Positions 23,960 through 36,335 of a DNA stretch of 64,000 bases are shown one piece after another (positions within the stretch are counted from its first letter, which is position 1; each line of letters opens with the position of its first letter). The position numbers and the translations under genes are program-made. Source of the stretch: Loxodes magnus. Taxonomy: Eukaryota > Ciliophora > Karyorelictea > Loxodida > Loxodidae. Under the pieces are notes generated by a model that worked only from the letters and a program-made list of their open reading frames with translations, ran no database searches and had not been told where the DNA came from. The stretch lies in NCBI GenBank assembly GCA_946699065.1, contig CAMPDV010000853.1, positions 62,001-126,000 on the forward strand. The letters run 5' to 3'.

Positions 23960-24785
23960 TAATAATAATATACTAAATTAAGTGTTTATAGCTTTGAGGA
24001 ATCTCAACTCATTTTCAGTGCCGGCCAGTGATAATTCCTTGAGGCTTAAAATAAAAGTTCGAGTCACTCAGTTTTTTTGGAGTTCTGGATTCGATTGGAT
24101 AATTCTCTTTCTGTAAATTCTTCCACCCACGTCACATAAATTCTTCTTAATTCTCTTCATACTTCTTCGCTGTTCTCTTCATCTGCTCCTTGTATATCTT
24201 GCATCTCTTGTAATTATGGAATTTTGATTAGTACAGTTAACATCTCTTGAGTATCCTTCTAATATTAGTTGTTTCTATTTGCCTATCGTCTTCTACTTCC
24301 ATTTTTATTTCTTAGATTAAATTTTCTATTCTTTTTGTCCAATTTACTTTACTTTGATTTCTTATTTGACTAATATTTCTTCAATATTTTAAATTTTTTC
24401 TAATATTTTTTGTTTTCCTAGCTTAATATTTTGACTTCTTCTTACAGAACTCAAACAGATTTCAAAAGAGTTTCAATTAGTCCTTATTCTTCATTTTTCT
24501 GTTTTTGCATTATCGGATTCAATATAGTTACTTGGTCTTGATTTAGGAAGAAATTCAATATTTTTATTTGTTTTATTATGTTTCTGTTTATTTAAGTTCT
24601 TATTTTATTTAAGATTGACTTTAATTTTCTACTGTTGGAGGTTATTGGGATTAAGAAAATTATTATTTTACTAAAGAAGACGTGGTGGATGAAGAATTAG
24701 AAGTCTCTAGTTTTTTTCCTTTATCTATGGTGCCTGCAAAAAACCCTTCTTGAGTTTTTCTGTCATTTTTTTATTATTTACTACT
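23960..24785 (-). mobile_element. retroelement insertion with coiled-coil ORF and target-site duplication
   Basis: This block interrupts the upstream flank of LRR copy 3: TTACTACTAAATAA occurs on both sides (about 23950 and 24779), while copy 1 has it once. On the minus strand a coding stretch reads KQKNEEQGLIETLLKSVWVL, a K/Q-rich coiled coil, then GADEENSEEVWRELRRIYVT and VEEFTERELSNRIQNSKKTE. TGA is needed as Trp at three sites (VWVL, EVWREL, TEWLEL). The layout is that of an ORF1-like protein. A 5' motif resembling GAAGGGTTTTTTGC may relate it to the zinc-knuckle family, but no knuckle was seen here. The 3' end is an ATT-rich tail. Confidence 0.6.
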
Positions 24786-24907
24786 AAATAAAATAATGTT
24801 ATATATTACTAGTTAATAATATATATTTTTTATTAATAATTATTATTTTTTATTTATTATTTCATTATAATTTTTTTTCTTTATCATCTATAATTTTTTT
24901 ATTTATA

Positions 24908-26823
24908 ATGTAACCTTAAAATATCCTTTCTTGTCAACTTTGCTAACAAAATTACAACAGTTAAGGTGGAAAGTCTCTTACTCTATCTTGTAGCCATATT
25001 TTTTGTTTGTCTTGTGTATAAAATCAACTTTAAGATCAAAATCGCTTTTAATGTTCAAAATGTTAGAAAATCTACAAAAACTTAGAAGAAATTCTTTAAA
25101 CTAATATTGAGGAAGTATAAAATAAAGAAAAAGGATTAGAATAAGAAATTAAGTATAGAAATATTAAAGATAACTCAAACAATAAGACAAGCATTTCTTA
25201 AGTAGATTCAAGCAAATATTTTCCAAATAGTATTAAATAAAGATTTTTAAAAAATCATAATCTAATAAATAAGACAATTTAGTATCTTGATTACTGAGAT
25301 ATAAGTAATTTGTAATAAACTAGTAAATAATTTTATAACTTTAGGTATTTTTATCAAAGAGATTTATGAATAGGAAAATTTTATGGAGGTGAAATACCTT
25401 ACATTAAAAATAAAATAGAATGGATTTTTAAATAAATCATTTAATCTGATGCTACTTCCTTAGAAATAAATAGATAGTATCTGTCTTAGAATATCAGTAA
25501 CTAGATTTTAAGTGCATTTAATTAAATTATCAAACTTAAAGATATTGCTAAGTAAAATAAATTAAATAAATAAAAGATTTAAGAGTTTCCTCAATTATAT
25601 GGAAAACCTTTAAGTGAGCTCTCTCTTTGTTCTAGGATAAAGAAATTGACTTTATAAAATTGATTAGAAGAGGATAATAATTTATATTTCCTTTAATATT
25701 TAAATAATTTAGAATAATTAAACTCATTAAACAATGATAAACTAACAGGTAGTTTCTTTAATGATTTTTGTTTGAGCTTAGAACTTAAATAAATAAAATT
25801 TATAAGTAAAAATATAAATTATAGTTAAGTAAGAAAATACTTAGAATAAAAAGGAACTCTTATATAATAAATATAGATTGGATAAAATGAAGAAATAGAA
25901 GATTTTATAGATTTATGTCCTAACTTAAATAAGCAAATCAATTTATTTGGAAATAAACAGTTAAATGATTAAATTTTTATAAAACTGTAGTAAAATAGTA
26001 TAACTGATTTAAGAATATGATAATAGAATTTAACTTCCTTAGTTTTTAATAATTTCTTATCAACTAAGAATATCAAAATATAAACTATAGAAATCTTAAA
26101 ATGCCCTAACTTTAACGATGAAAATCTAATTCTTTTATTATAAAATTTACCTAGTTTAAAAACTTTAAGTTTGGGAGATTTAAATATATCAGATAGTGGC
26201 TTTAGAAAAATAGGAGAATATGGATAAAATTACTAAGAACTTCTAATTAACTAGAATAATATTACAGAAGAAACTTTAACCTTCATATTTACTAACTGTA
26301 GGAAACTTAAAACTATATCATTAATAAACATTAACTAATTAAAAAGTTAAACTTTAAAAATAATTAACCAGAACTGTGATTAAGTTAGCTAATTATATTT
26401 TAATAACTTTATAATTGATGGATAAGATTGAATACAAGAAATAATTAAAATTAAAAATCTCAAAGATTTAAGTCTTATTTAGATTAATACTCTTACAGAC
26501 AGTGATATTAGATAATTAATAGTAAGTGGAAAAAATTACGCAGCTTGAATATAAAATAAAATTAGTAAATAACAGATTAAGCTTTACCAATTTATGATGA
26601 ATAAGGTAGTATTTATCCTATTTATAAAGTTTTAACTTATTTAGACCTTGGAGAATTATCTTAGATAAGTGAACAGGTAATATTAAGTTTGAAAAGATAG
26701 TTTTAAAGATTATGTATAGATAATGAAAAAATATAATAAATTGGAATAAATAAAGAAACCAACGAGGTAGATTTTGATATAAAACTAGAGATAAACTTCT
26801 AAGGAGAAACTAAAAATAATTGA
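24908..26823 (+). pseudogene. RING finger-LRR protein, copy 3 (one single-base deletion)
   Basis: Closest to copy 1. Conserved start MQPQ, and a full RING at residues 9-52 (CQLC, LSCSHIFCLSC, CSKC). At the family Trp site this copy has GAATGG where the others have GAATGA, which helps prove TGA = Trp. The total is 1916 bp, one less than copy 1. The loss lies near 26535, where copy 1 has GTGGGAAAAAATT and this copy one base fewer in the G/A run. The frame downstream still matches the family to TGA 26821-26823. A homopolymer deletion like this may be a sequencing artefact; if real, the last third of the LRR domain would be replaced. Confidence 0.75.
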
Positions 26824-27365
26824 AAAGAGAAACACTAAATTTTAAAAATTTTAAATTAAGCTTATTTAATGGTATAAATATATTTTATTTAATTTTTATT
26901 AAAAAATTTTAAGGCTTTCTTAGATAATCTCTACTAATTTCACTCAATCATTGATTTCTTGAAATTAACTTAATATTTTTATTTGTTTAACTTTTTTAAT
27001 ATAAAATATTATGATCAGAGTTCTATCTTATAATACCCTAATTACTGTATATAAAAATATTACTTAAAGATAATTTAATTATAGTTTTTTAATAAATGAA
27101 TAGTATTTTTCTTATTATTAATATATAGATTATTACTAAAATATAAAATACTTATAATTTCTAAAATAGTATTAATTTACTTAATTTTAGTTTATTTAAA
27201 AAATGTGTGTAATGTATAATAAATTCCTTAAATTGTAAAACTTTTAATTTTTTATTTATTTTATATCTATTATTAAACTTGGTCTGAAATACTATAGATA
27301 CATATTTATCTCTACTAACTTTAATTAACACATTATTTATATAGGTAAATTAAAAAAATGAGAAA

Positions 27366-28119
27366 ATGGAGAAAAAAATCAAAAATTTAGTAAAGAAAGG
27401 TTAGGAGATAAGCCAAATTAGAATAGAAAAAGCAAAAGTCATTGTAGTTTTCGTCTTTGATTTCAAGAAAAATGATTATAAATTAGGAAAGTTCTTTAAT
27501 AACAGAACAAGAAAATGACTACGCATATGATTAATATGAGAAAATGAAGAAACTCTCAGCAAGCAGGATAATATAATTTAATTTTTTCAGTTAGCATAGG
27601 AGAAGTGATGATGCATATTGAGTAACTGTCTTAGAAACGACGTTCTTACGGAAATAACTTGTTCAAAATAACATCTTAACAGAATAATAGATAACATTTA
27701 TTCTAAAGACAATTAACTGGAAATAGTTCCAATTATTACTGAAGATACTAAAACTGATATTGTAAAAAATTAAATAAATTATTAAAAAAAATTCGGAAGA
27801 AATGAATAAAAAGAAGATTGGAAAAATTTGTAAACTTTATTCTTCTCAAATAGAAAAAGAATTAGAAGATAAAGAGATGCCGATATTGTAGTTCTTTCCA
27901 ATATCTAAAAGTATGGTACTGGTTATAGAAGACTTAAAAGAAAAATTGACTGAAGAACTTGAAGAGAATTAACAAGAATTTTTATAAATAAAAGTAAAAT
28001 CTTCAAAAAGATTGGATACAGAATAAACCTTAATCGGATGTTGTAATCGCATAAAAAATGGATAGCTGGAATTGGCTGAAAATCCAAGAAAAGCAAACAT
28101 TTCTTAATCTTTTAGTTGA
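27366..28119 (+). CDS. unrecognised ORF downstream of RING-LRR copy 3
   Basis: Lies about 540 bp after the LRR gene on the same strand and is duplicated with it. The start frame reads MEKKIKNLVKKGQEISQIRI and then VIVVFVFDFKKNDYKLGKFF. The C-terminal part (SSQIEKELEDKEMPILQFF, LKEKLTEELEENQQEFL, CCNRIKNGQLELAENPRK) reads well in a different frame to TGA 28117, so an intron or an indel lies between. The K/E-rich C-terminal part is probably a coiled coil. The sister at 6683 is more decayed. No family recognised. Confidence 0.4.
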
Positions 28120-28904
28120 TAATAATAATAATTTTTTTATTAAACAAGATTAAGTATCTTATGCTGTAGATCTATATTTAAAGTTTGACTAATATTATTT
28201 ATTATTTTAACTATTTTATATTTTTAAATATTTTATTTATTTTGTAAATAATTTAAAATTTTTGTCGTTAAATGTTTATAAAAATGATTTAATTAATTTT
28301 TGAGATTCCTTCAAGAGTTTTATCATTTTGCTAATAATATCATAATTTATTTAACAAAACTATATGTTTAATTTAAATAGCATAAATAATAATTTTAAAT
28401 GCTAGATAAATTAATTAATTTTAATTATTTTAGGTAAAACTAACTAAAAGTTAGGTTCTTAATAAAATTTTAAGTTTGGAGTATATATCCTAAGAAATAT
28501 ATATTTATTTAGATAATAAAATATGTGTAATATCTTATAAATTAATTTATTGAAATAGAATATAAATTAACTTAATCATATTAGTTGCTTAATTATTTCT
28601 AATCTAAATATATAAAATTAAACTAAATATTATGCTATCTAATATTTAATATATTAAGATATTATAATTATTATTTATTCTACTATTTTATATTTTATAA
28701 TATTCATTTTTTGCTAATCAAACTATATTTTACTATATTTTTAAATATAAAAACTAAGATAACCTATTTATTTATATAAATATATCTATGTTTAAATTTA
28801 TAGAATTCCTTTAAAAGTCATATTTCTAAACATTTATGGTTAAATAAATCTTTACATATAGAAACTTTAATATTAATTAAAATTATTAGGCATCTCAGTT
28901 CAGT

Positions 28905-29400
28905 ATAAATTTAGTTTAATTTAATGTTCTTTATGGTAACCTACATGTCACCACTTAAAGTATGTTTTTAAATTTTATTTTTCATATTTTTTACGAGCTC
29001 TAGTACTTTCGAATCTTTATCTTCATGCCCCCTTCTCAGTCTGTTATTTATTCTAGTTATGTCACCTAGATCTCCAAATTCAAGATTTCTCTTTGGCCTA
29101 TAGATAGATCCATTTTAACTACATCAGACCTCATTTTTTCTTTTCCTTATTTATTAGTCTAATTACCGTCTTCATGATTATTATTTAAGTCTACTAAATG
29201 TTTAACAATTCTTCCAAATATAGCATTAGCTCTAGCAGTAGTAATACAATTTCTTTATTACAGGCATTTTCTATTTTCCATGATGCTACAAGAATCTTCT
29301 CGATCTCCATTTTACCAGTGTTCCTATTTTGCTCTAGCATAATCTGCTAACTTTGTAGACTCTTCTAGCTATAGTAAGCTCAAGATTAAAACCAACATAT
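28905..29400 (-). pseudogene. decayed coding region, unknown
   Basis: The minus strand gives clearly protein-like pieces in successive frames: TIARRVYKVSRLCQSKIGTL, then ITTARANAIFGRIVKHLVDL, then RNLEFGDLGDITRINNRL and GHEDKDSKVLELVKNMKNK. At least two frame changes separate them. Base composition is richer in GC than the flanks. I cannot assign a family. It lies head-to-head with the plus-strand zinc-knuckle fragment. Confidence 0.4.
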
Positions 29401-30115
29401 TTAAAACTAATTACAGAGCTAGAAAGAAAGTTGAAATCAAGGAAATTTCTGGATCAGCAAAATGAAATTAGAGTAAGTTGGAATAAACTAACCTCAAATG
29501 GAAAATTAAAAAAACGCCCAACAGAAACAAAAATAAAATATAAGAATTAGAAAAAGATGCTACTTTTGCAATAGCTAATAGCATCTATTCAAAAAGAAAG
29601 TTGCCAACGATCTCTACCTTATTTAGATGAAGAATCATAATTTATCAAAGGCTATTAATGAGCTCAATCAAAGAACTTAAGATCTAAACAATATTATGGA
29701 ATTTTTTAAATCTGAAAATTCTATGCTAGATAAGAATTAGATTTAAAATCGTCCTTGCAAGAAATTTAAGGAAGAATCTCATAAACAGAATATATCATAA
29801 AGGAAATTTAAGATTCCAGAAACTTTAAATCAGAACAGCCCTAATCACTCAACTACCCAATGGATTTAGAACAATAAATTCTAAAAATATTCCCTATCAA
29901 AAATCCTTTATGTTGGCATGTGAATTAATCAATAGAAAATAATTGAAATTGATCTATCGGAAAAATAGAAAAATAAGATTAAAATCATCAAGGCTCTTGA
30001 GTGAAGTTTGAAAAGAATACCTTTAACTAGCGTAAAACACTTTGATTCGTGTCAATGCAAATAAAGGGTTTGGTATTTCTTTTGTTTCCAGCTTGTTTGT
30101 TCCTAGAATTTCTAA
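29400..30115 (+). mobile_element. zinc-knuckle family fragment, ORF1/Gag-like
   Basis: The plus strand reads KNHNLSKAINELNQRTQDLN, EFFKSENSMLDK and then QRKFKIPETLNQNSPNHST. The word QRKFKIP(E/K)TL is shared with the minus-strand copy at 59.3-60.0 kb, where it precedes a CCHC knuckle; the region corresponding to that knuckle is degenerate here. It is an old, broken copy with a few breaks. No terminal repeats were seen. Confidence 0.45.
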
Positions 30116-30516
30116 GAAAACCCTAAAGTTATAAATTAAGCTTTACATTTATTAAAACATTTTTCAATTAAAATTTTTGTAATAGAGAAAGTAACCAAAA
30201 ATATAATTTTAGTTAATTTTAATGAATATCAAATGCTTAAATATTTCCCTAAATAAAATGTTTAATTAGATTATTTATATTTTTAATTCATTTTTATTAA
30301 AACTAATAAAATTATTTAACAAAAATAAAAATTCTAAACTGATAAGTATTTAACTATTACAAATATTTCAATTAAAATATAATCAAATAAAATTACTTAA
30401 TTTAAAATTACTACTAATAAAATAATAATATATATTATTAATTAATAATAATTATTTTTTATTTATTATTTCACTATAATTTATTTTCTTTATCATCTAA
30501 CTTTTTTTTATTTATA

Positions 30517-32433
30517 ATGTAACCTTAAATACTTCTTTCTTGCGACCTTTGCTAAAAAAGTTACAACAGTTAAGATAGAAAGTCTCTTTCTTTACCTTGT
30601 GGCCATACCTTTTGTTTGTCTTGTATTAGCAATAAATTTAAAGATCTAAATCTCTTTGAATGCTCAAAATGTTAAAATGTTTACAGTAACTTAGAAGAAA
30701 TTTTATAAATTAGTAACTAGCTAGAATAAATCACAAAAGAAGGAAAATAGTAAGAAATCTAATAAAAAAGTACCTTAAATAACTCAGATAATTAGATAAG
30801 TATCTCTCAACTGGATTATAACTAATCTTTTTCCCTTAATAGCAGATAAATAATTTTAAGAAATCATAATATAATAAATAAGATAATTTAGTATCTAGAT
30901 AATTGAGATATTAATCATTTATAGTGTACTAGTAAATACTTCTATAGCTTTAGATATTATTACGAAAAAGATTTATAAATTGGAAAATTCTATGGAGGTA
31001 AAATACCTTATATTAAAAATAAAATAGAATGAACTTTTAAACAAACTATTTGCTCTGATGTTACTTCCTTGATAATAAATGGCGATTAACTATCTTAAAA
31101 TATCTAGGAGCAAATTTTAAACACATTTAGTTAAATTATAAAGCTTAAAGAAACAGTGAAGCTAAATAAATAAAATAAATAAAATATTTAAGAGTTACCT
31201 TAATTATATGGAAAACCTTTAAGTGAACTCTCTCTTTGTTCTAGGATAAAAGAATTAAATTTTTAAAATTTTTAAATAAAGGATAGTGATTTATAATTTC
31301 TTTAAGATTTAAACTAACTAGAATAATTAGAAATTTAAGATAATAACTAATTAACAGGTAGCTTCTTAAATGATTTTTGCATAAACTCAAAGTTATAATA
31401 ATTAGGATTTGCAAGTTAAAATATGAATTATGGATTAGTAAGAAAATACTTAGAAATAAAAGGAAATCTTTTATAATAAATATAGATAGGACGAAATGAA
31501 GAAATAGAAGATTTTATAGATTTATGTCCTAACTTAAATAAATAAATCTAGATATTTGGAAATAAACAGTTAAAGGATTAAATTTTATTAAAGTTGAAGA
31601 CTTATAATATGACAGACTTAAGAATATGATAATAAAATTTCACTCAATTAACTTTTAATAATTTCCTATCTTTTAAATTTATTAAAATAGAAACTATTGA
31701 AATTTTAGATTGTCCAAATTTCAACGATGAAAATTTAATTCTGCTATTAGCAAATTTACCTAATCTAAAAACTTTAAGTTTGGGAGATTTAAACATATCA
31801 GATAATGGTTTTAGAAAAATAGGAGAATACGGATAAAATTACTAAGTACTTCTAATTAACTAGAACAATATAACAGAAGAAACTTTAAATTTAATTTTCA
31901 CTAACTGTAGGAAACTTAAAGTTATATACTTATTTAGTTTAATTTAACTAAGAACTTAAACTTTATAGATAATCAATTAGTATTGCGAATAAGTTAACAT
32001 TTTATAATTTGAAAACGTTGGAATAGTTGGGTAAGAGTGGATTGAAGAAATAATAAAAATGAAAAATCTTAAAGATTTAAATCTTATTAACTGTAATACT
32101 ATTACCGATAACGATATAAGATAATTAATATTAAGTGGAAAAAAATTGCTTAAGTTGAGTATAAGTTAAAATAAGTAAATAACAGATCAGGCTTTACCAA
32201 TTTTTGATGAATAAGGTACTATATATCCTATTTATGCAAGTTTAAGTTGTCTACATTTTGAAGATACACCTCAGATAAGTGAATAGAAAGTAGTAAGTTT
32301 GCAAAAATAATTGAAAAGATCATGCATATAAAATGAAATTTTAAAAAGAATAGGATTAAATGAAGAAACAAATGAAGTTAATTTTGATTTAAAAACAATG
32401 ATAAACCTAAATGTTAAATCTAAAAATGCTTGA
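30517..32433 (+). CDS. RING finger-LRR protein, family copy 4
   Basis: 638 codons plus TGA, in one frame. RING at residues 9-52: CDLC, LPCGHTFCLSC, CSKC. Trp by TGA in YLDNWDIN and KIEWTF. A conserved GKFYGGKIPY-type block and LRRs such as TLSLGDLNISDNGFRKIG follow. The LRR part is more diverged from copies 1 and 3 than they are from each other. One site where others have Trp (DLWIGKF) is TAA (Gln) here. TGA at 32431 follows KSKNA, aligned with the family end. A separate RING gene converges from the right (32586-33171). Confidence 0.85.
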
Positions 32434-32585
32434 AAAAATCAGAACTAAGTTTAATAAATTAAAATTAAAGTTTATTATAGATATAAGTAATACATTATTA
32501 CTTTTCCATAAGCTTAGGGTTTTCTTATAGTTATCTGCTATTTAAATTTCCTCTAAACCTTAAATTATCTTCTGGTTTAAATTTA

Positions 32586-33171
32586 TCAATTTTTATTTTC
32601 TATCTTATAAATAACTTTCCATTAATGTAGTTTACTTTTTTTCATCTTTAAAATAATTAAACATTTTTATATTATATTTGATATCAATTCCTTTTAGTTC
32701 TATTACATCTATTAGCTTTTATTTTTCAATCATTTTTCGGTCTATTCAATTTTTTGAATTTACTCTTGAATTACCTTTTAACATCTTTAATACTTTTATT
32801 TTAAATCTAACTTTAGTCCTTTCTTTCTCGAACCTTTAGCTTGATAGTCATTTTCTAAAATGCATTTTTATACTTGCTAAGTATTTTTAAATTAGCAACA
32901 TTCTTAATAAGTTATTTTATGAACTAGGCATTGCTTATTCAAAATTTATTATCTATTTACTGCTTTTACTTCTTTTTAAGGCTTTTCAGATCATTTTGGC
33001 ATGTTTTCTATAGTCTCTTTCATAAATTTTTTACACATTGGACATTTAAGTGTGTTTTATTTTTATTCTATTATAAATAGACACAAATAACAGAAATGAA
33101 GTTGACATTCCAACTAAATTGGAACTCTCTTAATTTTCTTAACAAAATAAACATTTAAGTTCTTCAACCAT
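32586..33171 (-). pseudogene. short RING finger protein with coiled-coil tail
   Basis: Begins MVEELKCLFCQENQESS (ATG 33171). After one frame change, just after the first Cys pair, the motif resumes as LECQLHFCYLC and LKCPMCKKFM. Together these give the C3HC4 order of a RING finger. The rest is K/Q-rich and probably helical (KAVNRQQILNKQCLVHK; CQKVIQEQIQKIEQTEKWLK). The likely end is TGA 32586-32588. The 586-bp length supports one extra or missing base. A small E3-like protein is inferred. It is not a copy of the RING-LRR family, but it lies tail-to-tail with copy 4. Confidence 0.5.
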
Positions 33172-33877
33172 TTTAGCTAAGAAATCTAAAAGATATTAAA
33201 TTAAAAGTCTAAGAAATTATAATAAAATAATTAACTTTAGTTCAAAATAAAATCCCCATAATCATAAAATAATAAAGAGAGTAATAAGAAAAGCAATAAA
33301 TTTAAAAGCTTTTTAAAGATTATTATAGTTAAAGATTAAAGATTAATATTTTACTAGGAAAGTGATTTTACTATATATAAATTTGAGATTTATGAATTTA
33401 GAATTTATAAAAGATAAAATTAAAAGTTAGATATTAAAGTCTAAATTAGCTTTTATTTAATTAATTTAATAAAGAAAAAATTATTCAATCAAGGAATGAT
33501 TTTATATCTATTACAGAAAATTAAAATTCTAAATTTCTCTAATTAATCTACAATAATTACTCATAAATCAAATTACGAAATAAATAAAAACAATTCTAAA
33601 ATAGAGTACACTGAAAAAGATAATAAGAGTCATTTTAATTCAAAGTTAAAAATTTAAAAGAAATTTGATTGCCAATTTTGAGTCAGTAAATATTAACTTA
33701 ATGAGTTAGGTGTTTCGTAAACTTCTTAAATAGAAGGATATTTTCAAAAATTTTAAATTACATATTAAGAATAAATAATACCACTATTTTTTAAAAAAAG
33801 TTTTAATTTAATTTTTTATCTCTTTATTTATAAATATTAAGATTGAAAACTAAAGAAAAAAACATAGTAAAATTTAA
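33172..33877. other. AT-rich spacer
   Basis: Between the start of the short RING gene and the next candidate ORF; a divergent promoter region may lie here, but no motif was recognised. Confidence 0.4.
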
Positions 33878-34600
33878 ATGGCAGAGATTAATAATTTTAT
33901 CTGATATCCTTGATATATCAAATTTCAAGCAGAATGAAAAGAAATTGAAGCTTATTAGTTTAAAACACGAAAGTTATAATAATCAAGTAAATGCTTTATA
34001 AAATAATTTAATTGAATTTCAAAATTTTACTATTTGCACTTTAATTCTTAGGAATATTTTTCTTATTAGCTGCTTTTTATTTCTTACTCTTCTTTCGAAA
34101 TTTAAGAGTTCTAATAATTAAAGATTTCACTTTATTGAAATTATTATTACTTTGAAGTGACTGTCTCAGAAGAATCAATTTTTTTTGAATGATTTTAGTC
34201 ATTTTCTTCTAATGTCAACTATATGGATTTTGCTAATTTTTAGTCTTTATTTATCTCTATAAATTAGTTGCATTCTAAATGTTCCCCTGTGAGACATTAC
34301 ATGCATATTCTTTGTCTATGATACAAACATATTAATAGAAATGGATTCTCGTTTGATTAGCAAATTTATTATATGCTTTTTTATCTTAATGTAATTAATT
34401 TTCAGGCGGCATCAAGTCTAATCTCTCTACCAAATTTTCAATATCATCATCAATATTTTAATTGCACTATTGACATTGAGTTATTATTCTGCTTCTTTTT
34501 ACTAAGACAAACAGAAGAAGCAATTAACATGACAGCAATTCATTTAAACTGGTAAGCACTTTCAACTTAACTCGCTTCCACCACAAGTATATTATTTTGA
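33878..34600 (+). CDS. possible aromatic-rich protein, unknown
   Basis: 241 codons from MAEINNF to TGA 34598, with a 60-codon stretch (34373-34555) free of every stop codon. It is rich in F, Y, Q and I; about eight Trp (mostly TGA) is high. The segment IELLFCFFLL is hydrophobic. No motif and no second copy, and open frames are common under this code, so this is a candidate only. Confidence 0.25.
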
Positions 34601-34609
34601 TTACATGAT

Positions 34610-35238
34610 AGATAATATTAATTTAATTTTATCTTGAAAGCTATTAAAAGTAAAATTAATCTAAAATAACTTAGAAAAATAATTAACTAAATATAAGAAA
34701 ATTGAAATCACATTAGACGACTAAAGCATCATAAATTCATTTAGGGTATTTTTATAGCTTCTAAACATTTTTAAGGTATAATTTAAGAAAAATATTTCAA
34801 AGCTTTTTGCTATTTTATAGCTAATTTAGGCTAAAATTTTTAAATGCTTACTATCTGATTTTTAAGTTATTTAAGGTAGAAATATAATTTAATTTTTTCT
34901 TCTGTCTTTTTTACTATTAATAGCAATTTGAAAAATAACTATGTAAAGTATATAGCAAATATCTAGTGCTTTAAATAAAACTTGGAAATATTTTAAGCAT
35001 AAGATAAAAAATAAAAAATATTTTTTTATGAGTAAAATAATCATAAATTTTATCACTTGATAACGTAAAAACTTTAAGGGTAAAAAGTATCAAAAGCTCT
35101 TTCTTAAATAAAAAGCTTAAATATTTTGTTCTGATATTTCAATGAAATTAAGTTATTGATGCTCCTTTAATTATCGTCTAAATAGATTTAAGGATTTAAA
35201 GATATAATTCATTTTATTTCTTTAATTAATTTTAAACT
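34610..35238. other. AT-rich spacer
   Basis: No feature supported. Confidence 0.4.
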
Positions 35239-35530
35239 AAAAGAGCTTTTGGACTGCAACTTCTTGCAGTTTAACGACCCCAACACTCCCTTCATGGGAT
35301 AACGGGGATATCCTGTTGCTTTCGAAAAGCAGCTGCCAGGGAGTTCCATCGCTATGGGCAGCCAGGCTTCAAGCCCCTACCAGGAGTGGATAATCAAGAG
35401 GAAGGCGTTCCCTTGCAAAGGTTGACTTTGACCAGGGACTTTCTCAGCGACAGGAAAGGAACTTGTTCCTAGCCATAAAACCAGAAAGTATGATTCAGAA
35501 GGTCAATCTTAGCTCCCACCATCTTTTTAA
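35239..35530 (+). mobile_element. SINE-like unit B, copy 1
   Basis: A roughly 300-bp GC-rich unit with copies at 39885-40192 (minus) and 56240-56542. It starts AAAAGAGCTTTTGGAC. It contains a Pol III A-box-like word (TGGGATAACGGGG here, TGGAATAACGG in the others) and about 75 bp later a B-box-like GGCTTCAAGCCC. It ends near CTCCCACCATCTTTTTAAT with no shared hairpin. Small stems such as GTGC-TTCAG-GCAC are visible in copy 3. It looks like a tRNA-type SINE; a short frame in copy 2 (39866-40099) is probably incidental. Confidence 0.65.
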
Positions 35531-36335
35531 TTATTTTCATTTTATTTCTTAATGCTAGTACTAATAAAGATTAAAGGAACTTGTTTAACAAAATTAAAGG
35601 TTATAAGTATATCATTATAATTTTTTATTTTGAAATTAAACTTTTTTTTGTTTGACTTTTTACTACATAAATTCGCAACCTCTTCTAAAATAAAGGATAA
35701 TTCTAAAATGTTAATTTCTTAGGTCTTAGTAATTTGAATATTAGATTTAATATTTTTTTCCAGAATAATTAAAAGTTGATTCATTTTCTTCTAAATGCCC
35801 CATTAACAAATTCTAACTACAAAAATAAAAACTTCGCTCTTAATAAATTTGCTTTTTTTATTTTTTTACCAATTTGCTTTTTTATATTTTGTTTACTTTT
35901 TTCCAGTATTTCTTTAACATCTAGATTGATAAATTTCTTATGAAATTAATTTAATATTAAGCTTAGAGTAATGAACAGTAATTAAAAAATTATTTATCTG
36001 GCTATATTTCTTTAGCTTTTATTTTTTGGTCATTTATAGATTTTAATCACATGTATAAAAAATTATATTTAACTATATTATCAATAAGTTTTACCATTAA
36101 GTTTGATGAAATTACTTCACTTAGGATTTTTGCTTTCTCGTTGTATTTATAGCGAAGGAACTAAAAATGCATTTTTAAGTATGCAGCTGATGGTAATTTA
36201 TTTAATATAGACTTAACTAAAATAAATTTAAAAATAAGCTTTTTAAATTAAATACCTTAAATTTTATTTGTTATAGATTATATCTATTCTCTTATTTCTT
36301 TCATTGAGAATTTCATTTCTAAGAAAAATAAATAA

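Larger units (their letters stand above)
21805..28880. repeat. segmental duplication, copy 2
   Basis: Matches 2730-9380 in order and orientation. Extra material here: units C and A (22076-22868) inserted just left of unit E, the element at 23960-24785 inserted into the LRR upstream region, and an internal stretch of the 27.4 kb ORF that copy 1 lacks. It lacks the 1.3-kb composite insertion of copy 1. Confidence 0.75.
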
